22,374 nt of DNA from Haplosporangium gracile (lineage: Eukaryota > Mortierellomycota > Mortierellomycetes > Mortierellales > Mortierellaceae): contig JAAAUF010000690.1 of assembly GCA_015499985.1 (NCBI GenBank), positions 1 to 22,374 on the forward strand. Reading direction: 5' to 3'. How positions within the stretch are numbered: position 1 is the first letter of the stretch; every line of letters begins with the position of its first letter. The position numbers and the translations under genes were made by a program. Positions 7,552 through 16,123 of this stretch are shown here, piece after piece. A model generated the notes under the pieces. It made no database searches, was not told where the DNA came from, and was given only the letters and a program-made list of their open reading frames with translations.

Positions 7552-10499
7552 ATGCGTCTCGTAAGGACAACAAATAAGGGGCTCAGCCTTACTAGAGACT
7601 ACATGTCACACATCAGTGCACATATGACTAATTCACGCTCCATCTCCCTATAACATAGACATCACTGTTGCCTGACGGGGAGCCCAACTGTCTTGTCCTC
7701 AAAGTCAGACAGATGCTGATCATGCTCGACTGCGGTCTCGGTCAGGAACAACTCTACGCAATGCCAGTTCGGGAAGGAGGGCTTACAGAGGACCACAAAG
7801 ACAACAACAGCAACACCACCACAACAGGATCAACAACAGAGAGTACAACAGCAGGATCAAAAAGACAGTTTGCAGAGACCGATATCCGTCAAGACTGGGC
7901 TTCATTCTTGAAGGCGTCCTCTACTCAGTTCCCCACGAAAAAGATGGCGCGTGGATCCAATAGCCAGCCGAGCCACTCTTCAAAAACTACTTCATCTACT
8001 ACCGGAATAACCTCATCAGGATCAGTGTCAACAACGAACGGCACGACCCCTGCTGCCCACAACAACTTCCCTTCAAAATCCATGTCGACACGCGAGTACA
8101 TGTTCAAACTACCAGACTTTTCAGGAGTCGATCTCAAGGCGATTGATGTCGTCCTCATCTCCAACTACAACCATATTCTTGCTCTCCCCTATTTGACCGA
8201 GTATACCGATTTTCAAGGGCGCATCTTTGCAACAGAACCCACCATTGAATTTGGAAGGTTCGTTTCCCATGGCAGTCTTTAGTACGCCTTTTGTTGCATC
8301 AAAACTTTTTCAGTATGAACTAACATCAACAATGCTGTTCACTTTTCTAATAGGCAATTGATGATTGAATTTGTCACCTTCTTTGGAACAAGCGTCACGT
8401 CAAGCCCGCATGAGATCATTGACAGGAAGGAATTGATGGCGCGAGCTGGTGCTGGACTCTACCCTGCTTACACCCACGCGGACATCAAATCGTGTATCGA
8501 CAAGATCCAGCCCGTCCGATTCCGGGAACACATCGTAAAGAGTCGCTTCATGGTCGTCCAACGTGTGTGCCTTTGGAACAAGCTTACACATATAGAAGCG
8601 CTCTGAATCTTACCTTTTTCTCTTTCGTTTCTGTAATAGTCGCTCTTTGGCTCATTAAAGCTGACGGCACACAGCGCAGGATACTGTCTTGGAAGTTCAA
8701 ACTGGCTGATCCAAATTGGCACAGAAGACGTACGTCGTATTGTGTGCTTTCACGCATCAGACTTTATACTTTGACTGAAAACTAACGCGTATTTTTCTCT
8801 TCATCTTGAAATAGATTGCATATGTGTCGTCATCATCAACACAGGGGAACTTGCATCCGGATCTTTTTGACGGAACACTACTGGAAAATGCGAGCACAGT
8901 GGTGGCGACGGATCTCTGCCCACGAGGCAGCTTTACATACAACACTGGCGTCAATCTAGTCTGCCAAAGCATCGCTAGCACGATAGCCAAGAAAGGAAAC
9001 GTATTGATTCCATGCACCATCTCTGGATTCCTGTTTGATCTGTTGGAGGATGTTCATCTTCACCTAAACAGGATGGGTTTGATTGGCCAAGTCCAATACA
9101 GCTTTATCTCGCCAGTTGCCGACACAGCGCTTCAATACTCCAACATTCTCGCTGAATGGTACCGTCACACATATAGCGGCTGCTGTTGCGATGTGTTCAG
9201 GTCACCAAATTTAATATAACGAGCTACGTACTAACAATGTTAAATTTCGCCCTTGATGAGATAGGATGGCGCCGCGCAAGCAGGAAATGGTCTATATTCC
9301 AGAGGCACCATTACTCCACGGTATTCTATTGGAAAAGGAAAAGGGCATTGCCAAGCATTACAAGAGTGTACACGGAGCATTTTCGTCAGATCTCAAGTTG
9401 CCCTGCATTGTTTTTGGAGGACACCCAAGTTTGCGATCTGGCCCCATGGTCAACCTTTTACACATGTGGGGAAATAAGCCCATCAACACTATCGTCTTTA
9501 TTGGTAAAAAATCTATGCGGAGCAAATCCATCGGCTCGATATTGAGTTACATTCCACAACGCTAATGCATAGCTGCCTTTTGCTTGAATAGAACCTCGGA
9601 TGGATGTGGTGGCAGCCATGGAACCGTATGAGAATTTGGCTATTGCACAGCAGGCTGTTCAACTGGACATTCGACTTTCTATCGACCAGCTGGTGGAAGT
9701 AATGAACAAGTACCGACACCCACGACATATCCTTGTGCCAATGCGGGCAATAGCATCAACACTGGCGGATGGCACGGTAGAGTTGGCGGATGCAAAGAGG
9801 ACGACCTCTACGTCTTCGACCCGGTGGTCAGCGTACAAGGTCGGGGAGTCTGTGCAACTTGGCATGGGTTCTCTCTATGAGAGCGTTCTTTTGTCGGAAG
9901 AGGTAACCTTCACTCAACTTCTTATACTTTTATATATGTGAAAATTATTCCAGTGATGATATTGAGAAGAACCTTGACTTACTGTCCTTCCGTGCTGTTC
10001 ATTTCTTAGCTGGCGAAGGGCATTCTACCACAGGCGTTTGGAAACGTGTCATTTGCACCGATTGCAGGATCGCTGTCGATTTACAACAACCAAATGCAGT
10101 TGAAGCCGGCTTCTGTACAAGGTCGTCAGCTCTTGTCCCTCTACACGCAGCGATTACTTCTCGGCGTCATGAACCTACCTCATCTCCTCGCCGGTCTTAC
10201 CGCCGTAAGTCGTTATTTAAAACACTACCTTTGCTTTTATCATTGCTTTAACACTAAAAATCTAACATATAAGCAATTGTACTTTCTTCTGTTAGATTGG
10301 AGTGACAAATATGGAAGTGTCAGAATCAGAAGGCAAAGAGGGCCAGGAGACGGGAATACCAGAGATCAAGGTCGAGTTTGAGTTGCAGGGCCAGACTGCG
10401 ACGATCATTCTGCGGGAGAAGGAGACGATTGTTAAGTGTGATGAGAACATTCGGTCATTGCTTCGAGAGCCTATCCTGAAGTGTTTCCAGTCCTTCTAA
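7552..10499 (+). CDS. INTS9: Integrator complex subunit 9 (INTS9), inactive metallo-beta-lactamase/beta-CASP protein
   Basis: Nine exons: 7552-7560, 7659-8257, 8354-8564, 8640-8729, 8815-9158, 9265-9503, 9592-9902, 10010-10204 and 10296-10499. They give 733 residues, against about 658 for animal INTS9. All junctions keep frame and rejoin INTS9-like sequence. Matches include IMLDCGL, DVVLISNY..ALPYLTEYTDF, FATEPT, SAGYCLGSSNWLI, ILAEW, VFGGHPSLRSGP and NTIVFIEPR. INTS9 pairs with the active nuclease INTS11 in the Integrator cleavage module, acting on snRNAs and promoter-proximal transcripts in the nucleus. The HxHxDH zinc motif is replaced by ISNYNH (about residues 170-175), so this chain should be catalytically dead, as in the family. 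Extra length comes from a Ser/Thr/Asn-rich insert at about 45-155. The first coding exon is only nine bases (MRL, like MKL in animals) with donor GTAAGG. A CPSF-family paralogue is less likely because of the SNY signature and the C-terminal match. Confidence 0.9.
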
Positions 10500-10675
10500 G
10501 GAAGACGGTGTTGACAGATGCGCCTTTTTGGGACTAAAGACTGGAAATAATAATACGTTTTTGTCATCTTCACCAGACCTTCTTGGAAGTTATTTTCTGT
10601 TTTGCAAGTGAATCTTATTTGTCGAGAAGAATTAGATGAAGAATGGGGTGTGATGGAGAGAACAAAGCAAGGAGA
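10500..10675. other. Short gap between convergent INTS9 and AIG2-like copy 2
   Basis: These 176 bp separate the stop codons of two convergent genes and must contain both polyadenylation regions. An AATAAT-type element lies at about 10546-10552 on the plus strand. No gene is present. Confidence 0.5.
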
Positions 10676-11485
10676 CTAAACAAAGTCGGAGCTGGTGCTC
10701 ATCCAGAGTTCGAGGTGGTCGCGCTTGAAGGCCTCATAGTCCCAAGGACGCGACTGGTCAAGATGTGCGTGGGGACCTGTAAACACGTAAACGTAAGATT
10801 GGACTACATCTCCTGCGGCGAGGGGCTTCTTGCCGTTCATAACGTTAAAATCTCCAGGAACTAGGGCGTGTACTTTGACGGGCAGAATCTGTCTCGTGTA
10901 TTCCTAGGAAGTGGTTTTTGTGAGGATCGTAGGTGGTTATTATTTTTCATCAAAATAGACATGTATGAGTGGTGGAAAGTATGGTAGTGAAAGTAGATAG
11001 GTGTAGTGTGAGTCAAGGAGTGAGGTACACGAGAGATAAAAAGGACTTACGGAGCCTTCAAATTGGTCGAGGCGAAAGCGATCCATGAGCGAGTGACCGA
11101 AGACCAAGAGGCCTTCGACTACGCAGTCTTCTTCCTTGGTGGCGATCATGCCGGGATATGGCTCATTGTGGTATGAGTAGCGGATATACCCCTATTTCAG
11201 GCGATTCATCAATTTTTGGGGATTGTTCAAGGAGAGAAAAAGGTATATAGCTGTCAGTGAAGGGTAGGTGAATAAGCTAGCCTCTTGAGTGCAGGTCAAT
11301 TTTTGAGGTGTATGTGGTGAGCATATGGTGGCGAGTGAAAAGGGAGAAGGGAGACAAGTAGGATGTACTTGGATGGCGGCGGGGACAGTGTAGAGATTAG
11401 CTTCTGGGCCAGGGCGAGTGATAGAGTTGAGGATTCGAGTGGACATGAGGGATCCGTAGAAGAAGCATGGGTGTGGGTCCGTCAT
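10676..11485 (-). CDS. AIG2-like (gamma-glutamylcyclotransferase-fold) protein, copy 2
   Basis: Three exons on the minus strand: 11485-11369, 11191-11051 and 10903-10676. They give 161 residues. Donors are GTACAT and GTAAGT; acceptors end AAATAG and TCCTAG. The family signature CFFYGSLM is at residues 7-14, GYIRYSYHNEPYPGM begins at residue 40, and LDQFEGS then EY spans 80-88 (E84 is the expected catalytic Glu). VQSYVYVFTG and SRPWDYEAFKRDHLELW follow. Intron 1 sits exactly where the intron of the copy at 1234-1921 sits (after the Gln that precedes GY). Intron 2, directly after EGS, has no counterpart in the other copy. The protein is about 17 residues shorter, mainly at the two ends and in the loop before the YVYxFTG strand. 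Likely role is gamma-glutamyl cleavage as for copy 1, inferred from family only. It is divergent from the H1-like gene and convergent with INTS9. Confidence 0.9.
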
Positions 11486-12339
11486 TGTGATGATTGTGGG
11501 TTGGGTTGGTTGGGTGAATGTGAAGAGTGGAAGGGGATTAGTCCAGAGAGAAAAGAAAAGAAAGAAGTGGGGCGTGTGCCTGAGAAAAAGGAAAAATTAA
11601 CGGGCTCAGAAGGACAGAGAAATAGGGATAGAGAGAGGGCGATGGTCAGTTCCTGGGTAGATTTGGACGCCGCGCTAGGTTTCTAATTAATACGCGTCAT
11701 TGAAAGAGGGTCCAGCTCGATGCGTAGGAGAGAATGTAAAACTAACTATGGTCCTAGCCAGCCTAGGAGTTACAAACCGACAAAGAGTCTTGGTCATACG
11801 ACATTTTCCTCAACCACTTTGTTTATTCTATCCATTCCCTCAGTCAGCTCCCCTTCGCAACTGTGTTAATAACCCTTAGTCACGTTTCAAAAAACCACAC
11901 CTTTTCAATTTCCCTTCAATTCAAACGTTCTTTCACTTCCCTGCATAGTCGCCTTATGGCGATCTTTCACCGAAAGGGAAATGAACAGTGGCGACACGCA
12001 ATCTTTACTAATAGTCCTTGGAATTGACGGGAACTAGCAAAGACTGTGGTATATTTTTTTTTCTTTCATAGTGTCCTTCTCTTCTCGGAGGAGACCTGGT
12101 CTATAAGTCTATCACACAATTTTTCAGAGAACAAATGCTGACCTTTTACTTCTAAAGAGGGGAAGCAAAGAGGAAGAGGCATGGGCTACCAGTATGTTGA
12201 CTTTTTTGTATAAAGAGCTAGTTCTTCTCTACTCTCTTCTTTCCTCGTCAATGCATCTTTCGTTCCAACTACTTACACAATATATATATACACACGCAGC
12301 ACAGCACTCAAACAATCCAATTTCATCCTTTTTATTCCA
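11486..12339. promoter_or_regulatory. Divergent promoter region between AIG2-like copy 2 and the H1-like gene
   Basis: This 854-bp region separates two divergent start codons. It contains an ACGCGT motif at 11692-11697 (the MluI cell-cycle box bound by MBF-type factors in yeasts). Pyrimidine-rich DNA occurs at about 12225-12275. No further gene is supported; the frame at 11363-11686 is an antisense shadow of copy 2's first exon plus its leader. Regulatory meaning of the motif is inference from one copy only. Confidence 0.45.
12280..12292 (+). promoter_or_regulatory. TATA-like element before the H1-like gene
   Basis: An alternating TA run (AATATATATATAC type) lies about 50 bp before the ATG at 12340. 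It could be a TATA box for the H1-like gene, with a very short leader, or just a dinucleotide repeat. Confidence 0.4.
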
Positions 12340-15068
12340 ATGACTTCGATCTCCAAGCCCTCCCATGAGGGAGCCAGCATCTCCTTTGCCCCGCCTCAAG
12401 CTCAGGCACAGGATGCCAGCTCCAAGGCCACTGCCAGCCAGCTGAAGAAGCAAGCTTCTTCTTCCGTCCAGAGTACCAACAAGTCTGAGGAGACGCAGAA
12501 GTCCAGTATGTGTAGTACAACTCTTGAATAAGATTGATCCTATGCCCTTTTATTTCTTGTCGGTGCGACGATACAACGTTTAATGGATCAACTACTCAAC
12601 CACCTTTTTCTTATTTTTCTTTTTACTTTGACCTTGCGAATAATAGTTGAGGCTAACCAGACTCCTACCATCCCCTCGGCTCAGCAATGCCAAACTGGCG
12701 AAGAACTCCTGCCCGAGTCCCTCCAGGAGTCCGAAGGCGTTACCGCCCCCGTCAACGTCAAGCTCACCCCTGCTCATGCCGGTGGCGCTGAGGGCGACGA
12801 GGACGACGAAGACGACGAGGGCGACGAGAGCGACGAGGGTGACGAGGACGACGAAGATGAGGATGAGGATGACGAGGACGGGGATGACGAGGGTGGTGTC
12901 GTTAATGTTGTCCGCCTCAAGTCTCTGGATAAGGTCATAAACAAACTTGTAGTCAAGAAGGCTACCGAGGGTGGTGAAAAGAAGAAGGATGATGATGAAG
13001 CCGAGGAGGAGAATGATGTTGGAGAGGAGGAGGAGGAGGGTGGCGATCGGGGCGACGCTGCCGGAGCTGGCAAGGAAGAGGTTCAACTTGGTGGGGAAGG
13101 TCAGAGTGGACACGGTGCGGAGGAAGAAGAGACTGATGAAGGGATTGTCAAGGGGGAGGAGGAAGGTGATGGCGGTGAGGAGGAGGAAGGAGATGATGGT
13201 GGTGAAGGTCCTATTGTTGTTCGTGCAGCTCGTCCCCGTACCCCCAAAGGTTACAGGGCCAAGCTGTGCTTTGTCCAGATGATCGCCGTAAGAGTCACTG
13301 TTTTTCTCTCACCCTCTCCTCTCCTCTATCTTGTCCGGCCATATCCCACATCCTAATATGTCTATACGCCCAACCTTCACGGATAACTGACCATTTTGTT
13401 TCGCTCATCTACTTTTTTTTTTGGTTTGTAGGAGGCATTGAACCACTACCGCCACGACCCCAAGGGAACGACACCTACGTCGATCAAGGGCTGGATCGCG
13501 TACACTTATAACGTTGATAACATCAGCATGAATGCTAATTTCAAGGATGCTCTTGATGTAAGTTGTTGTTTTTTTTCGACTCTTTTCTTCTTGCCATCTT
13601 TCTTTCTTTTTCGCCTTCTTTTTTTTGTTCTTTGTCCGTGGTCTATTTTAGATGTGTCAAAGTGGACTTGACTGACATTTTATGGTTCATGTTTTCTTTT
13701 TCTTTTTTTCTTATTTTGCCACTATCTCGCCTTTAGTATGGCCATGGCGTCGAGAAGATCTTCAAGTACAAGAGTAAGTTCTCGTCCAATACACACACTT
13801 TTTGCTTCTGGCTTCCTCAAATGTTCTTCGGTGCCTTGAACTTGATGTGTGAATTACAATCACATGCTCCTTACATCTAACTCGATTATTTTGTTCCTTC
13901 AATGCCTATAGAGAGCCGCTCCCGTCTGGTTCTTGTCGACAGATTGCAACAGGACGACGAGGACAGCGACAGCGACAGTGATGACGATGGTGAAGATGAG
14001 CAGGGTGGCCATCAGGGCAGTGCTAGTCAGGGACGGGCTCGGGCCGCCGATAATGACGGAGCGGAAGGAAGTGCTGAATATGAGGAGGACGAGGAGGAGG
14101 ACGAAAAGCAAGGAGGGCAGGGCGTTCAGGATGATGGTGGTGATGGTCAAGAGGAGGAGGAGAAACAGGTTCAAGGTCAGGATGGTGACGAGGATGGTGA
14201 CGAGGATGAAGAGGAGGATGAAGAGGAGGATGAAGAGGAGGATGATAATGAATATGAAAAAGAGGAAGAGGAAGAGAATGAGGAAGAGGAAGAGGAAGAG
14301 GAGGGGGATGAGAACACGGGAGAAGAGGCGGATGATGACGATGATGATGATGATGATGAGGCCCGACCTGGAAACAGACGGCCCGGAAGGACCACTACCG
14401 CCAAGAAGACCGCCGCTACTGCCACCAAGAAGTCTGCTGCTAAACCCAAGAAGACTGGCGTTGCTGAGCCCAAGAAGGGCAAGGATCCGCTCAAGATCTC
14501 CAAGGCTACCAAGGCCACCAAGGTCACCAAGGCCGCCATTGCCGAGGTTGAGCCCAAGACTGGTACCCGCAAGTTCATCAAAAAGGCTGCCGCCAAGGAG
14601 ACCCCCACCGCCGTTGCCACCAAAAGGGAGACTGAGGCTTCCATGAAAGCGCCGACCAAGAAGGAGACCACCGCTGCAAAGAAGGAGACTGCCAAGGAAG
14701 AGACTACTTCCAAGAAGGTTGCTGCTCCCAAGCCTAAGAAGACCTACGGATACACGAAGCTTGCGGCAACACAGCCTGCTGCCGCCATTGTTGCCTCCAC
14801 AGCCAAACCAGCCGCCAAGAGAGTCACTCGAGCCACCAAGAAGCAGGAAGAGGAGAAGAAAGAGGAGGCCCCCTTGCGCACAGAGAGTACGGTGACACGG
14901 CCGTTGAAACGCAAGGCTGACGAGACCACTGGTGCTGGGGAAGAGGAGAAGGCAGAGAAGGGCACTCAGAGACTCCGCGGCAAGGATGGGCGCTTCCTTG
15001 CTGCTGCATCCGGTCCTTCCAAGGCTCGTGGGTCGTCGTCGGGTCCCTCCAAGGCTCGCAAGCGCTAA
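12340..15068 (+). CDS. Linker-histone H1/H5 globular-domain protein with acidic arms and Lys-rich tail
   Basis: Five exons: 12340-12505, 12647-13287, 13432-13557, 13737-13773 and 13912-15068. They give 708 residues. All four introns are GT..AG and in frame. Residues 1-100 are Ser/Gln/Ala-rich. Residues 104-139 and about 167-240 are Asp/Glu-dominated. Residues about 255-333 match the winged-helix H15 fold: CFVQMIAEALNHYR (helix 1), TTPTSIKGWIAYTYNV (helix 2), NANFKDALDYGHGVEKI (helix 3), then a short basic wing KYKKSRSRLVL. Residues about 336-473 form another Asp/Glu tract. Residues 475-708 are Lys/Ala/Thr/Pro-rich with AAKK/KPKKT-type repeats, as in H1 tails, ending KARKR. Linker histones bind the nucleosome dyad and compact chromatin in the nucleus. 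The acidic tracts are unlike a standard H1 and suggest self-masking or a chaperone-like role (inference). The usual Gly-rich wing loop is missing. An alternative is a non-histone H15-domain nuclear protein. Confidence 0.8.
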
Positions 15069-15288
15069 GGACATTACTGAGTGATGCGCGTTTTCTGCTA
15101 TTGAATCTGTTTTTTTGCAGTGTCTTTTCTATTTCATATTATCGTATCTCTTTCTTTCATTTTTCTACCATTTCGGGTATTGATCGGTCTGGGAATGACC
15201 TTGCAATTTCCTTTTCTCCACGTCTTGCCCTACTATATGTTTTTTTTGCTTTTGATTTGAACACATACTATGCTTCAGCGATTTTTTA

Positions 15289-15294
15289 AATAAA
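15289..15294 (+). terminator. AATAAA poly(A) signal candidate after the H1-like gene
   Basis: A canonical AATAAA lies about 220 bp after the H1-like stop codon, in AT-rich DNA. It is the only such hexamer close downstream. Confidence 0.5.
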
Positions 15295-16037
15295 AAACGA
15301 AATCGGGGGTTTTTTATACTAATGATTCAAAGGACTAAAAGGTGTGTCTTAAAGAGATCAACCAGTCGCGACCAAGAAGTTATCTCGAAAGACGCGTCTT
15401 TGCACTCGAGCGACCGTTTCAAGTCGAGTACACGTGACACATATAGAAAAAAAATGATGCGATGATTGACCATTGGATCAAGCGCGGAAGAAGTATGAGG
15501 TCTCCCGAACAAATAAGAATAGCAGATCGAAAGAGGCGGGTCCGTATGGGGTATGTCTGTTTGGTTCTACTCAGACTTGTTTTTGTGGTTATTTTATCGA
15601 TCGTGAGTGGTGTGGTCATAGAGAGACATGAGCAAGAAGAAGAAGAAGGAGGAGGAGCCCGCTCTTTGAATCGTGATAGAGTCTCGAAAGAAAAGAAAAG
15701 CGAAGAAGACACGCGCGTGTCTGGCTTTCGATTTGACACGGCAGTAGAGCAAAGAGAAGAAGTAGACGGAGGAGAGAAGATATATCACTCGAAAGATAAA
15801 GCGGTTCGTTACGTGTCCGTCGTTCTATTTATGAGCTAAAAGAGTGCAGAATGACGACGAGAGGTTGTGTGCGTGATGACGACGACAACAAAAGGACGAG
15901 GAGGATGGAGAGTCATCACTACCGAGCATAGAAAGGAGGCCCTTGTCAAAAGGGTGAAGCGAAGGTTCTTTTTTTTTTTTTTCTATTTTTTCCGTTTTCC
16001 TCTTCTCACTCCTTTGCATCTCTTTTCTTCTCGATCC

Positions 16038-16062
16038 CTTTTCTTTTCTTTTCTTTTCTTTT
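16038..16062 (+). repeat. (CTTTT)5 microsatellite in the Sec24 leader
   Basis: Five perfect CTTTT units followed by further C/T-only sequence, within a C/T-rich tract of about 115 bp ending some 40 bp before the Sec24 start codon. Pyrimidine tracts before the start codon are common in filamentous fungal genes; this one is also a likely length polymorphism. Confidence 0.85.
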
Positions 16063-16123
16063 CTTTTTTCCTTTCCTTCTTCACTCACACCCACACCCTA
16101 TTACCCAACTCAGTGCGTTCAAG

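Larger units (their letters stand above)
15069..16123. other. Intergenic region between the H1-like gene and Sec24
   Basis: About 1.05 kb. The first 230 bp are the likely 3' UTR of the H1-like gene. The last 150 bp are a strong pyrimidine tract that forms the Sec24 leader/promoter. Between them, an open frame at 15462-15839 (125 codons, one hydrophobic segment then an E/K-rich tail) has purine-biased composition and no recognisable domain, so I do not call it. No RNA gene seen. Confidence 0.5.

Noticed and set aside
12592..13113. A 173-codon minus-strand frame with apparent membrane helices opposite H1-like exon 2
   Set aside because: The apparent helices are the reverse reading of Asp/Glu codon repeats (GAC/GAG read as GTC/CTC).
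13899..15074. A 391-codon open frame on the strand opposite the last exon of the H1-like gene
   Set aside because: It arises because GAG/GAC/AAG-rich coding DNA reads as CTC/GTC/CTT in reverse, giving Leu/Ser/Ile/Phe-rich nonsense with no domain. The sense strand has the spliced H15 domain and an H1-like tail.
15462..15839. A 125-codon frame in the H1-Sec24 gap with one hydrophobic segment and an E/K-rich tail
   Set aside because: Purine-biased low-complexity sequence, no recognisable domain, no splice or conservation support. It overlaps purine-rich intergenic DNA near the Sec24 promoter.
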